Positions 9,367-18,675 are shown, counted from the first letter of the stretch. The stretch: DNA of 64,000 bases from Paenibacillus vini (GCF_018403325.1 NZ_BOSL01000004.1:62001-126000); one strand, 5' to 3'. The notes: a model not told the origin generated them from the sequence alone. Numbers and translations: made by a program.

Positions 9367-10872
9367 CTATAGATGTAAGAAATCTTGTTTTAATGTTTTA
9401 TCAAATGCTTGAAATAAACCTCTTCTTACTTTGACGCCCGAGTAGTCTTTTTCGACAGAAATGAGCTGCTTGAGGAGGTTAAGGTTAATGCCTTCTTCTT
9501 GACAAAGTGTTTCCAAATCGGTTATTTGATCCTCTTTAAACACAGGACGATCGTCGTGATGCCAATCATGAACTTGGCCCGTTTCTTCTTCAACAATCTT
9601 TGGCAAACGATCTTCCCATTGAAGGTCATCATGCCAGTACTTCCGAATAACTTTTAGTTCTTCAAATGTAATGAGTTCAATGGTTGGATCGTGTAGTTCC
9701 CGTATCGCTGTTTGAGTGCGTAGTAAATTTCTTAAGATTTCTTCGCGAGCGCTGAGTGTAAAAGGTCCGACACCAAATCGTTTGAAGTTGCCATCGTCAT
9801 CTTTAACATATATATCGAGATCCTCGATTGTAGCCAGATTAATGTTATTATCTTTAATAAATTGTTTAATATTGGATTTTTCGATATAAGGATATTTCTC
9901 AGCTTCGATTTCTTCTTTCGTAACACCGCCTAAATTAGTAGTAAGATAAACCTCTCCATTCATGCGATGTTTCTGTCTTTTGGAACGATCCTCTCTTATC
10001 TCAACTAAAAAATTTCTAAAATCATATAGTGGCCGCAGCCAGTCTACACCGTTATTAATAAAACCGCTTAATGCCTTGTCTTCGTTCACGACAGTGCATG
10101 TCCAGCAGCCAAAACGGCTGTTTCCACAGGAGCCAGCACTCTCTTTAACTTCTTTATCGACGACAAGTGGACACTCACTACTAGAATCTTGATATAACTG
10201 TAGTAATTCATTGTTATCGTCACCCCAAGGGGATTCAAATTGAAGCAGGAATTCCCAAACATCATCGACATTAAAGGAACGAATAGGGGCAAATACAAAA
10301 GCATTGCTCAAGGTTGAATGGCGCATTAAGGTTTTGCCTTCAATGGTATGTGATTGCATAACTGCAGCGCGAGTTGAACTTTCGGAATCTCTTACGCCGA
10401 GCAGCATGACAACCTCCCCGAATTGATCGACTTTATCCAAGATAAATCGGTTTGCAGGGTCGATTTTAAGTCGATCCGTGCACCATCTGAACTTCTGACG
10501 AGGCGTTGGATACCCTTTTCCTATAATAGAGGCCCAAAAGGTTTGCTCTACTTTAGGACGTACTTTTTGAGTTTCGAATGGTAGACCAAGCTCTATTGCC
10601 TTCTGTTGGATTCTTCCCAATGTCCGAGTAATTTTATCAATAATTAATGGTGTCTCTACTAGAGTATCTGAGGAAATCACATACACCTTTTTCTTTAAAA
10701 GGGATGAATCCAGCTCAGATAATGCTTGAAATACCAATTGGACCACAGCCGTAGAATCCTTACCGCCACTAAATCCAACAACCCAAGGTCGATTGTCTGA
10801 TTGATATACTTCTTTTATTAATTCCTTGGCTTCAGTGAACTTACCGCCCGTATTAAATATGTTAAGTTCCAA
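9367..10872 (-). CDS. dndC: DndC, PAPS-reductase-like sulfurtransferase
   Basis: A 501-aa member of the PAPS reductase / ATP pyrophosphatase family that, in Dnd systems, carries a 4Fe-4S cluster and activates the DNA backbone for sulfur transfer from DndA. The PP-loop is SGGKDS at residues 35-40. Cysteines C234, C249, C256 and C259 (in SECPL, GSCGN and FGCWTC) are the likely cluster ligands. The start is a TTG at 10872 with AAGGAGG 9 nt upstream; it overlaps the end of dndB by 11 nt, consistent with translational coupling. Confidence 0.93.
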   Translation of the reverse strand: MELNIFNTGGKFTEAKELIKEVYQSDNRPWVVGFSGGKDSTAVVQLVFQALSELDSSLLKKKVYVISSDTLVETPLIIDKITRTLGRIQQKAIELGLPFETQKVRPKVEQTFWASIIGKGYPTPRQKFRWCTDRLKIDPANRFILDKVDQFGEVVMLLGVRDSESSTRAAVMQSHTIEGKTLMRHSTLSNAFVFAPIRSFNVDDVWEFLLQFESPWGDDNNELLQLYQDSSSECPLVVDKEVKESAGSCGNSRFGCWTCTVVNEDKALSGFINNGVDWLRPLYDFRNFLVEIREDRSKRQKHRMNGEVYLTTNLGGVTKEEIEAEKYPYIEKSNIKQFIKDNNINLATIEDLDIYVKDDDGNFKRFGVGPFTLSAREEILRNLLRTQTAIRELHDPTIELITFEELKVIRKYWHDDLQWEDRLPKIVEEETGQVHDWHHDDRPVFKEDQITDLETLCQEEGINLNLLKQLISVEKDYSGVKVRRGLFQAFDKTLKQDFLHL

Positions 10873-11956
10873 GAGGGGAGGCCTCCTTCAGTTTATCCTC
10901 GATTTTCTGCTCATGTTCTGTAAGAGGAAGTCCAATTTTTTTCTTTATAAGGTTGGCAGTTAGCTGGACTGTCTCGTTGTTTTTGTTAATCCGTCCCGTA
11001 TGACTATAAGCGCGGCCCTGCCAATCTTCTTTATTATCTCGCTGCCAGTCAATATGCTTCAATTTCTTTACGTATTTCTCCCATTCATCAGGATGATAGA
11101 AATAGAGGTAGTATCCTATTATACCTATAGCTTCTAAAAAGACCCCATGAGCTACTATCGAATTTACACGTAAATCTCTAGGGGATGTTTTTTTATTAAG
11201 GACTTCCTGCCACTCTGTTATAGTATTGCATAGTAGGACCCAGAATTGATTTGCGAATTCTTTTTCTTGTTCTGAAATGATTTCGCCTTTACGCTTGCCT
11301 AGTAGACGACAATTTGTATTAAAAATATGATTTAAGGCAAATAATTTTGGGGAATTCTTTGAAAGGTTTACTTTTTCTCGGTCTGTATATCTATTTAATA
11401 ATGGAATATCTGAAATAAGAGCCTTAGTTATAAGCGATAATTGATCTCTGTGATCATAGAGAATACCAATTGAAGATGTAGTATTTACAGCATGACGGTT
11501 TAAATCTGAGAACATCTGTTGGGATCTGACTAACCCTAAGTCATGAAAAAAGACCACAGAAATGGTTTCCTCACCAAGTTCGGGAAAAACCTTCAGGGCT
11601 TCTTCAATTGCTGCTCTGCGATGTTGACCATCGTTGATTAAAAATTTGGAGTCTAAAGAGATTGTTAAGTAGCCAATGTCTTTAAGTTCTTCTGAATGTT
11701 CCTGAAAGATCATTTCCCCGTCTACCGATGCAGTGAGGGAAGAGAATATGTAGTCTTTTGGATTCTCAAGAATATAGTTGGTGATGTCAGGAATTCTTGA
11801 TCTGTTCATTACGCGTTGTGCCCGATGTTCGGCAGGTATTTCTTCTTCATCAAAAAGAAAGATTTTTGGGATTAGCCTGAGCGGGCACATTACAGTGTAG
11901 AATTCTCTTCCCGCTTGAATGCCTCGAAGTGCAGGAAAGCTATAACTAAAATTCAT
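10862..11956 (-). CDS. dndB: DndB, DGQHR-domain regulator of phosphorothioation
   Basis: A 364-aa protein with the DGQHR signature at residues 109-113 (LINDGQHRRAAI), the hallmark of DndB. DndB is not required for modification but affects modification frequency and can repress dnd transcription. It is the first gene of the dnd unit, begins with ATG after AGGAGG, and is followed by dndC with an 11-nt overlap. A sigma-A-like promoter and a perfect 16-bp palindrome lie just upstream. Confidence 0.9.
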   Translation of the reverse strand: MNFSYSFPALRGIQAGREFYTVMCPLRLIPKIFLFDEEEIPAEHRAQRVMNRSRIPDITNYILENPKDYIFSSLTASVDGEMIFQEHSEELKDIGYLTISLDSKFLINDGQHRRAAIEEALKVFPELGEETISVVFFHDLGLVRSQQMFSDLNRHAVNTTSSIGILYDHRDQLSLITKALISDIPLLNRYTDREKVNLSKNSPKLFALNHIFNTNCRLLGKRKGEIISEQEKEFANQFWVLLCNTITEWQEVLNKKTSPRDLRVNSIVAHGVFLEAIGIIGYYLYFYHPDEWEKYVKKLKHIDWQRDNKEDWQGRAYSHTGRINKNNETVQLTANLIKKKIGLPLTEHEQKIEDKLKEASPLGT

Positions 11957-11976
11957 AAAGCTCCTCCTTTTCGTCG

Positions 11977-11992
11977 AATTACGTACGTAATT
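11977..11992. promoter_or_regulatory. Perfect 16-bp palindrome, candidate dnd operator
   Basis: The sequence AATTACGTACGTAATT is its own reverse complement. It lies 20 nt before the dndB start and just downstream of the predicted transcription start, a position suited to a repressor. DndB or the XRE protein encoded at 12134-12355 are the obvious candidates to bind it. Confidence 0.5.
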
Positions 11993-12009
11993 TTCGTATT
12001 TGTAATTTG

Positions 12010-12038
12010 ATTTTACTTTAATACGAACGAATGTTCAA
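12010..12038 (-). promoter_or_regulatory. Predicted sigma-A promoter of dndBCDEA
   Basis: Reading on the minus strand, TTGAAC (12038-12033) and TAAAAT (12015-12010) are separated by exactly 17 bp. The predicted start is near 12003, about 45 nt before the dndB ATG. Confidence 0.55.
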
Positions 12039-12090
12039 TAATTTTTAGTGAATAGATTATGAAAGTACACATTAGAAACGGTTATCAAGA

Positions 12091-12109
12091 ACATTTATTT
12101 AATAAATGT
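12091..12109. repeat. AT-only inverted repeat 3' of the XRE gene
   Basis: Nine-bp perfect arms (12091-12099, 12101-12109) around a single T. It lies downstream of the XRE gene and upstream of the dnd promoter. With no G/C core it is more likely a protein-binding site than a terminator. Confidence 0.3.
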
Positions 12110-12133
12110 AGATTTTTGCGAGAATTAATGTGA

Positions 12134-12355
12134 TTAGGTGGACTCTTCCACCAAATCAATAATCTCCCGAATATCTTTTATATTTAAAGCCTCTGCAATT
12201 CTCTCAATATGGCTAAAATTAATGCTTTCACGTTTACCATTAGACAGCTCGCTCAGTGCAGCGTGCCGCACATCGGCTCTTCGGGACAATTCCCTAAGAG
12301 AAATTTGATGTGCTTTGGTCAACTCCGCTATTTTAACGACTACTTTTTTTCCCAT
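12134..12355 (-). CDS. Small XRE/Cro-type HTH regulator
   Basis: A 73-aa single-domain helix-turn-helix protein. The recognisable core is ISLRELSRRADV followed by AALSELSNGKRES, with the turn and recognition helix in normal positions, and no sensor domain. It precedes dndB on the same strand (about 180 nt away) and is divergent from the DUF6809-like gene, so it may control either. An AGAGGTG site precedes the ATG, and the divergent promoters overlap within 12360-12425. Function as repressor is inference from the family. Confidence 0.75.
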   Translation of the reverse strand: MGKKVVVKIAELTKAHQISLRELSRRADVRHAALSELSNGKRESINFSHIERIAEALNIKDIREIIDLVEEST

Positions 12356-12385
12356 ACCGGCACCTCTTTAAAGTTCATTTACAGC

Positions 12386-12415
12386 TTGACTATACGTTTA
12401 AGCGTACCGTAAAAT
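12386..12415 (+). promoter_or_regulatory. Predicted promoter of the DUF6809-like gene
   Basis: TTGACT (12386-12391) and TAAAAT (12410-12415) with an 18-bp spacer. On the opposite strand TATAGT (12395-12390) could be the -10 of the XRE gene, giving overlapping divergent promoters. Confidence 0.5.
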
Positions 12416-12461
12416 GTAAGTTGTAGTGGTACTTATATACGTAACAATGGAGGTGCCCCCC

Positions 12462-12749
12462 ATGCCCACCCTTCTAGAATCCCTATACTACGGCAAGCTA
12501 ATTCCTAGTGAAACGACCGTCCCCCAAGATCCGGAATATCACCAACTAAGCAGACAAATATCCGAATCTATGGACTCATGGAAAAGTAAGCTCTCCGAAA
12601 GGGATTTCGAAGAGCTTGAGTCTTTGTTCGATTTATACCAGCAGCTTCAAGGAATGGAACTGGCGGCTTCCTTTGCGCAAGGGTTCCGGTTAGGGGCGGG
12701 GCTGATCTTTGAAGTATATTCAGAAGGTTCTAATCAAGCCTCCCGTTAA
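12462..12749 (+). CDS. DUF6809-like small helical protein
   Basis: A 95-aa acidic protein beginning PTLLESLYYGKLIPSE, a start typical of the DUF6809 family of Firmicutes, with a central helix (DFEELESLFDLYQQLQ) and a conserved-looking FAQGFRLGAGL near the end. No function is known for the family; members often sit beside small HTH regulators, as here. The ATG at 12462 is preferred because GGAGGTG lies 7 nt before it; a GTG at 12426 in the same frame has no such site. Confidence 0.6.
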   Translation: MPTLLESLYYGKLIPSETTVPQDPEYHQLSRQISESMDSWKSKLSERDFEELESLFDLYQQLQGMELAASFAQGFRLGAGLIFEVYSEGSNQASR

Positions 12750-12855
12750 AATGTTCGAATTTTAAAAGGAAATGCGCGTATTTTGAATGTAATAATTTCA
12801 GGCGCCCGCCTAAAATATGGGATGAATTAATAATTTACTTTAAGGAGGTTAATTA

Positions 12856-12869
12856 TGAAAGCGCTTCTA
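12856..12869. promoter_or_regulatory. cre-like site upstream of the CBM9-esterase
   Basis: TGAAAGCGCTTCTA matches 12 of 14 positions of the CcpA cre consensus TGWNANCGNTNWCA. It lies about 70 nt before the esterase start, suggesting carbon catabolite repression. Confidence 0.45.
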
Positions 12870-12938
12870 TAGGGGCGCTGGCGGAAGTGTCGTAAGAAAC
12901 AGGGGTAAACAAGACTGGCATTGGGAGGAGATATTTTG

Positions 12939-14747
12939 ATGAAGAAAAGAAAAAGACTGTTCCTGCAATCGATGTTGATGTTGTTGGTTTTTGTATCCAT
13001 GGTTTTTACGAATGTTTCCGGCGCGGGGGCCGAAGCTTCTGCAGCTGGAGGTCCTGGGAAGCCTGTGCCGCCGGGTAAGAATGGTCTGGATTCCCAAGGC
13101 AGAATGGTGGCGAATTTCGGATCGCCCGTGATTGACGGCAATGTGGATAAGGTATGGAGCAAAGCCCAAGCGGTTTCACCTCCACATGGTTCGGAGAAGG
13201 TTGAGGCCACAGCTACTTTTAAAGCTTTATGGGATGATCGTGCCCTGTACATTTTGGCGGAAGTTAAGGATAAGCACTTATCCGTTAAATCCGGGACTCC
13301 CTATATGCAGGACTCTGTGGAGCTGTTTCTTGACGAGAACAATGACAAGACACAGGAATATGGTCTTGACGATTTGCACTTTCGCGTAAACTACGAGAAT
13401 GCCCAATCCGTAGACAACGGACAAAGCGAACGGTTTTACACGGCCGCCAAGAAGGTGGATGGAGGTTATGTCATCGAGTCCAGAATTGCCTTCAAGACAA
13501 AGCCGGAAGACGGAAAGGTGCTCGGCATCGAATTACAGATCAATGATGCAAAGGAATCGGAACGGATCGGTACCCTGAATCTGTTTGATTCGACGGGCAG
13601 CGCGTGGAACGATACGAGGAAATTCGGAGAAATCGTGCTTTCGGGTAAAAGCAAGGGATCCGTCAACGGAGTAAGTCCCTATGACCTCCTGATTTTGATC
13701 AAGAGCACGCTCAAGATGGATTTCACGCTCTATAAGAATCCAGGCGTAGTTACGGACGCCCTGATGAACGTGATTGCTTCCAATGTGCTTAACGACAAAC
13801 AAGCCACCCAACAACAAATTGATGAACAAGTTGCGGTGATTAAGAATGCGATAGGCAAATTGGAAATGACGGAAGAAGCGGCCAATGAGAAGTATTTCAA
13901 GGCGGTTCCTGACGAATATCGGATGGAGAGCAACCGGCCGGGGACCATCGAGACTTTAACCTACAAAGCACCTAATTTAACGAACGGGATGGACGATAAG
14001 AAGCTGCATGTTTATCTCCCGAATGGATATGATCCATCCGATACGAATAAGAAATATAACGTGCTTTACTTAATGCATGGCGGCGGGGAAAATGAAGATC
14101 TTATCTTCGGGGGACCCGGCCAGAGCAAAGAACTGAAGAAAATCCTGGACAATATGATTGCCAAAGGTGACATTGAGCCGCTCATCGTGGTCACACCAAC
14201 CACCTATGGAGGGAAAAATGATCCCGCCTTGTTCCATGAGGAATTGATCAATAATATTGTTCCGTTGGTAGAAACCAAATATCACACCTATGCGAAATCC
14301 GCTAGCTTGGATGATTTAAAGGCTTCCCGGGCGCATCGGGCGTTCGGCGGATTCTCCATGGGTTCTGTCACGACCTGGTATACTTTCATCCATAACCTCG
14401 ACTATTTCAAGTACTACATGCCATTAAGCGGTGACAGCTGGGTATTAGGTCAGGGCGGCGGAGCAAGCAAGGCTAAGGAAACGGCGGAATATCTTGCGAA
14501 AGTCGCTAAAGATGCGGGTTATAAGCCGCAGGATTACTACATTTTCAGCGCTACTGGTAACCTAGATATTGCGTATCCAAACCTGAAGCCGCAGATCGAG
14601 GCCATGAAGCAGCTGACGGATTCCTTCATTTATTCGTCGGATACGAAGAAAGGGAACTTCTACTTCATCGTGGGCGAAGGCGGGACGCATGCTTGGAACT
14701 GGGTGAACCAGTATATTTACGACATCTTGCCGGACCTGTTCCAATAG
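12939..14747 (+). CDS. Secreted CBM9-esterase (CE1/esterase D-like)
   Basis: A 602-aa exported protein. Residues 1-30 form a signal peptide (KKRKR, then a hydrophobic core). Residues about 45-235 match a family 9 carbohydrate-binding module (GSPVIDGNVDKVW ... ALWDDRALYIL), the same module type as in the GH10 xylanase of this window. A helical linker follows, then an alpha/beta-hydrolase domain of the feruloyl/acetyl-xylan esterase type (about 335-602): nucleophile S473 in GGFSMGS and likely catalytic H584 in GGTHAWNW. It probably removes acyl decorations from plant xylan. Start at 12939 is chosen because GGGAGGAG lies 8 nt upstream. A cre-like site precedes it and a hairpin terminator follows. 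Confidence 0.82.
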   Translation: MKKRKRLFLQSMLMLLVFVSMVFTNVSGAGAEASAAGGPGKPVPPGKNGLDSQGRMVANFGSPVIDGNVDKVWSKAQAVSPPHGSEKVEATATFKALWDDRALYILAEVKDKHLSVKSGTPYMQDSVELFLDENNDKTQEYGLDDLHFRVNYENAQSVDNGQSERFYTAAKKVDGGYVIESRIAFKTKPEDGKVLGIELQINDAKESERIGTLNLFDSTGSAWNDTRKFGEIVLSGKSKGSVNGVSPYDLLILIKSTLKMDFTLYKNPGVVTDALMNVIASNVLNDKQATQQQIDEQVAVIKNAIGKLEMTEEAANEKYFKAVPDEYRMESNRPGTIETLTYKAPNLTNGMDDKKLHVYLPNGYDPSDTNKKYNVLYLMHGGGENEDLIFGGPGQSKELKKILDNMIAKGDIEPLIVVTPTTYGGKNDPALFHEELINNIVPLVETKYHTYAKSASLDDLKASRAHRAFGGFSMGSVTTWYTFIHNLDYFKYYMPLSGDSWVLGQGGGASKAKETAEYLAKVAKDAGYKPQDYYIFSATGNLDIAYPNLKPQIEAMKQLTDSFIYSSDTKKGNFYFIVGEGGTHAWNWVNQYIYDILPDLFQ

Positions 14748-14778
14748 GCTTAACCGACAAGTTGTGATAGCAAACCAA

Positions 14779-14811
14779 AGGCCTCTTGTCTCTAACGGGA
14801 CAAGGGGCCTG
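14779..14811. terminator. Terminator after the esterase
   Basis: Twelve-bp arms (14779-14790 and 14799-14810) with one wobble pair and an 8-nt loop. The T-rich tail is weak on the plus strand; on the minus strand the tail is TTTGGTTTG. Confidence 0.6.
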
Positions 14812-14822
14812 TTTGCACGTAA

Positions 14823-15221
14823 TCATAATTTAAGCGCAGACGTTTTTTCGTTATCTTTCAATGCTCTTTCTTTTATCTCCTGAATTTGCTGCTCCGTTAG
14901 CTGCTGAGAATGCAGGATCGCTTCAAGCTGTTTCTCTACGTTCTTTAATTGAATCTGCGTTTCCTGGTGGGTTTTATTCGTTGCTTTTTGGGCTTTGGTG
15001 TTGTCCACCAGTACGCAAATGGTAACGCCGGCACTGAAAATCGTAAGGCCTCTGGCTAGCTGATCTACATTCAACTGGTTGAGTGACATCAGGCAATCGG
15101 CAACCCCGGCCCCGATGAGAATTCCCCCAATAATCATCACCGTATTCAGAACCCACTTATGTTCTTTTATCGTGCTTATATCCGGTTTGGTGTTTACCAC
15201 TTTTGATAGTATGCGCTTCAT
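14823..15221 (-). CDS. Small membrane protein of unknown function
   Basis: Not recognised. The 132-aa product has two predicted membrane segments (about residues 25-45, VMIIGGILIGAGVADCL, and 58-75, LTIFSAGVTICVLV) and then a Gln/Lys/Glu-rich coiled-coil tail (about 85-128). GAGGGGAAG precedes the ATG. It converges on the esterase gene and shares its terminator region. Confidence 0.55.
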   Translation of the reverse strand: MKRILSKVVNTKPDISTIKEHKWVLNTVMIIGGILIGAGVADCLMSLNQLNVDQLARGLTIFSAGVTICVLVDNTKAQKATNKTHQETQIQLKNVEKQLEAILHSQQLTEQQIQEIKERALKDNEKTSALKL

Positions 15222-15513
15222 GTATTCTTCCCCTCATTCATTGAACGGTATAAAAAATCACATCAGATTATACTATAAATTCTCTTCTATTATTTAACAA
15301 CGAGAGTGTAAGATCGGCCGGATTCTTCATCGATCGCTAACAAGCTGCGTTTGAGAGTTTTTTGAGAGATTTCTTTGATAGCATTAAAATTGAGACTTTT
15401 AAAATACAGTTAATTGGAGGGTGTTGTCCGCATAGATCGTTACTTCTTAAGAGATAAAGGAATGGGTCGTTAGTTAGTAACTAGTAATTTACTGAACAAG
15501 ATGGGAGAGTCAG

Positions 15514-18500
15514 ATGAAGAAAAAAATCTTATCATTGGCTGTGGCTCTTATGTTAACAGTCACGAATTTGCCGATGGCGAATGCTTTATCGTCGGTAGCA
15601 GAGGTTTATTATAATGTCGGAACGAGCGTTCACGCGAATAGCGATTTTGAAAGCAAATTGAATGATGCTATTAAAGCTAAATTGCAAGCGGCAGGGATTA
15701 ATCCTAAATATGCAACGATCATGGATGCCAGTGCAAATCCGGCAACGGTAACGGATACGACTTATGTCCATGCCGGTTATGACAGCTGGTATGGGGGAAT
15801 GTATAACATTACTCCAGAGGTTGAGACTGTCGATTACAATCATGTTCAAATTTCCAATAACGGTAAAGCATTAACTTTCTATGGTTATACCGAACCTGGA
15901 TATAAGGATTTCATGTTGACAGAAGGAAGTCCTGAAGGCAAGAAGATCATTACGTTTGATATGGACGAATCCAAGGTGAACTATCACAGCATGGAAGGCG
16001 GCGGCTTTCTTTTCAATTCAAAGATTGATAGTGATGGGAAACTGAGCGGTTACGCAATTCTATATGTTGCGGGTAACGTCAATGTCTATAAGATTAATGG
16101 CATCGACGCAAATGCCCTGCACAATGAGGCTTATAATGAATTAAGCGGGATGAACGACATTACCCTGGTCCAAAATTTTTCAAAGGGAGAGTCGTCTCAG
16201 CACAGTATTAAAATTGTAGCCACAGATACGCAATTAAATATGTGGGATAATGGCGATCAAATCATCAAGGATTTGGCTCTTACCAGCGAATTTGGCGGTA
16301 ACGAATTCGGCCCGATCGTCAGCCACAAAGGCCATGGCTGTGAGATCATTTCTATTTTTGCCTATGACAATATGAAGCTGTTCTCAACTTCGCCTAAAGA
16401 TGTAAATAAAGCGGTAGAGGATATCGTATGGGATCCCTATTCCCCTTATCGCTATGTCGTGAATATCAATGACGACCCTCGTGAGGATTTGGGTGAAGAC
16501 ACGAATGGCCCCGGTTTGAAGGACGTACTCATTAGGGACAACGTTCAATATGTTGGGGTAACGGATGTGACTTATAAGGATATTGAGGATGAGTTTATCC
16601 AAGGCCTTCCGCATGGCGGACTGCACCTCGATTCCGATAAATCCGAGGATGAAATTATTGAAGAAATTGCTAAGCGCGTAGCTGATGAAATCATCTCAAA
16701 GAAAGATGCCATTGAGGAGATTGAGCGAACAGAGGAAGAGACGGTTATCGAGTACGGTCCTAACGATTCGAAAAATGGGGTTAAAGATAATCTTACTCTG
16801 TTGCCAGACGATGAAGATGTCGTGTGGTATTCCGATGATACATCGACCATTGCTCCTGACGGAACCGTGACGAGACCTGTTATCGATCAAAAGGGGAAAT
16901 ACGTGAACTTGACAGCCAAGATCACAAAAGGCGGGCTTACCAGCGAGAAGACCTTTACGGTGTACGTTCTTGCGGCTGATCCCGGCAAATTAACCAGCCT
17001 CTCGGCTACGCCAGGAAATGGAGAAGTTACTCTGAAATTCCCTCCATTGAAGGGTGCAGCGGACGGAGATATTGTGGTTGAGATGTCTACGGACGGAAAA
17101 GAATTCGCTCCGGTCACTCCGAAGGAGACATTAAATGCAAGCTCCACAAGCGCTACAGTAACAGGCTTGACGAATGGGAAGACCTATCATTTCCGTTTAA
17201 ATGTTAAATCCGGATTTTATCTTGGGGAATCCAACGTGGCTACCGCTACGCCAACTGCACCACCGGTAACTACGCCTCCTGTAACAACTCCTTCGGCTCC
17301 TGCACCTTCGACGCCTCCGGCAGCGCAGCCGACGATGAAGACGGATGTCGTTGTTTCCGACCAAGCCAATGGGGGCAAAGTCGTTCAAGACAAAATTACG
17401 AAGTTAATTGGGGACAGTCTTAAGGTAACGGGGAAAATTAAATCGGCAAACGGTAAAGAACTGAATCTGCCGAATATTGTAATGAATCAAGATGGAAGCT
17501 TTACGCTTCCGAAAGTGGCGCCTGGCGAATATAAATTGTCGCTGAACGTGATCGCGCCTAACGGGGAGAAGCTGGCTGGGCCTGCGGGCACGCTGGTGGT
17601 TGATAGCAAAGGTAATGCCAGCTTGAAGGTCGATTTGGTCGATCCTTATGGAACGATTCTCGATTCTGTAACGAATCAGCCGGTATCGGGTGTGAACATG
17701 CAATTGTATTGGGCCGATACGGAACTGAACCGGGCCAAGGGCAGAAAGCCTGGAACTGTTGTTAATTTGCCGGAGCTCCCGGATTTCTCGCCGAACAAGA
17801 ACCACAATCCGCAAGCTAGCACAGACGAAGGCCAATACGGCTGGATGGTTTACGCGGACGGCGACTATTACTTCTTAGGCGAGAAGAACGGATACATTGT
17901 ATTCGACAGCCGTAACGATAAGCGTGAAGAGAGCTTTGGGGACGACAGTTATGTAAAAGACGGCATCATCCATGTCGGCGATACGATCGTGAAATTCAGC
18001 TTCTCCGCACAACCGAAAGTGAAAGCGGCAGGCGATCATAGTGCGTATATGGTCGGATATCCTGACGGCACTTTCAAAGCGGATCGTGGTATTGTCCGGG
18101 CAGAGGTCGCGGCGATCTTGTCCCGGTTGTATACTCCTGAAGCGAAATCCACTAAGGTTTCTTATTCGGATGTAAGCGCAAATTATTGGGCCGTAAATGC
18201 GATCACGACGGCAACCAGCAACAAATGGATGGTCGGTTCCGGCAAGAATACGTTCAAGCCGAAGCAACAGATTACCCGGGCGGAATTCGCGCAAATTCTT
18301 ATGAATTTGTACAAATGGGATGCTGCAAGTGAAAGCACCTACTCCGACATCAAGGGACATTGGGCTGAACAAGCTATTGCATCGGCCGAGAAACAAGGTC
18401 TGCTGTTCGACTTCACGGGCCAAAAGTTTAATCCGAACCAACCGATTACGAGATTGGAAGTTGTACGGATCTTTAACGAGCTGCTGGGTCGTAAACCATG

Positions 18501-18630
18501 GCTTATCAAAGTAGATCCGAAATGGTCCGATGTTTCGGTGAATCACAGTAACTATTCGGATATCATGGAAGCTTCAATTCCGCATGCATTCGAGCAATTT
18601 GAGACTGGGGTCGAAGACTGGAAGAAGTAA
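15514..18630 (+). CDS. SLH-anchored surface protein with FnIII domain
   Basis: A 1038-aa exported protein with a signal peptide (1-25, cut near NALSS). The N-terminal half (about 30-300) is a large beta-rich region I cannot assign. It is followed by an acidic segment with repeated DEII/EEI helices, a Big-like stretch ending TLTAKITKGG, a fibronectin type III domain (about 490-580), a Pro/Thr linker (about 580-615), a carboxypeptidase-regulatory-like beta sandwich (about 630-720) and SLH repeats at the C-terminus (about 845-1038, with FKADRGIVRAE, TRAEFAQIL and TRLEVVRIF). SLH repeats attach it non-covalently to pyruvylated wall polymer. GGGAGAG lies before the ATG. The function beyond surface display is unknown. 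Confidence 0.75.
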   Translation: MKKKILSLAVALMLTVTNLPMANALSSVAEVYYNVGTSVHANSDFESKLNDAIKAKLQAAGINPKYATIMDASANPATVTDTTYVHAGYDSWYGGMYNITPEVETVDYNHVQISNNGKALTFYGYTEPGYKDFMLTEGSPEGKKIITFDMDESKVNYHSMEGGGFLFNSKIDSDGKLSGYAILYVAGNVNVYKINGIDANALHNEAYNELSGMNDITLVQNFSKGESSQHSIKIVATDTQLNMWDNGDQIIKDLALTSEFGGNEFGPIVSHKGHGCEIISIFAYDNMKLFSTSPKDVNKAVEDIVWDPYSPYRYVVNINDDPREDLGEDTNGPGLKDVLIRDNVQYVGVTDVTYKDIEDEFIQGLPHGGLHLDSDKSEDEIIEEIAKRVADEIISKKDAIEEIERTEEETVIEYGPNDSKNGVKDNLTLLPDDEDVVWYSDDTSTIAPDGTVTRPVIDQKGKYVNLTAKITKGGLTSEKTFTVYVLAADPGKLTSLSATPGNGEVTLKFPPLKGAADGDIVVEMSTDGKEFAPVTPKETLNASSTSATVTGLTNGKTYHFRLNVKSGFYLGESNVATATPTAPPVTTPPVTTPSAPAPSTPPAAQPTMKTDVVVSDQANGGKVVQDKITKLIGDSLKVTGKIKSANGKELNLPNIVMNQDGSFTLPKVAPGEYKLSLNVIAPNGEKLAGPAGTLVVDSKGNASLKVDLVDPYGTILDSVTNQPVSGVNMQLYWADTELNRAKGRKPGTVVNLPELPDFSPNKNHNPQASTDEGQYGWMVYADGDYYFLGEKNGYIVFDSRNDKREESFGDDSYVKDGIIHVGDTIVKFSFSAQPKVKAAGDHSAYMVGYPDGTFKADRGIVRAEVAAILSRLYTPEAKSTKVSYSDVSANYWAVNAITTATSNKWMVGSGKNTFKPKQQITRAEFAQILMNLYKWDAASESTYSDIKGHWAEQAIASAEKQGLLFDFTGQKFNPNQPITRLEVVRIFNELLGRKPWLIKVDPKWSDVSVNHSNYSDIMEASIPHAFEQFETGVEDWKK

Positions 18631-18643
18631 GACCGATTTAAAC

Positions 18644-18675
18644 GAAAAGCCCGCTCCTGGAGCGGGCTTTTCTTA
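18644..18675 (+). terminator. Terminator after the SLH protein
   Basis: GC-rich inverted repeat (18644-18657 and 18659-18672, closing as about a 12-bp stem with a CCTGG loop) with a short T run. Confidence 0.85.

Noticed and set aside
12209-12412. 67-codon plus-strand frame over the XRE gene
   Set aside because: Lies opposite a clear HTH gene and has no ribosome site.
17875-18546. 223-codon minus-strand frame opposite the SLH repeats
   Set aside because: Shadow of the SLH-encoding strand; no start signal.
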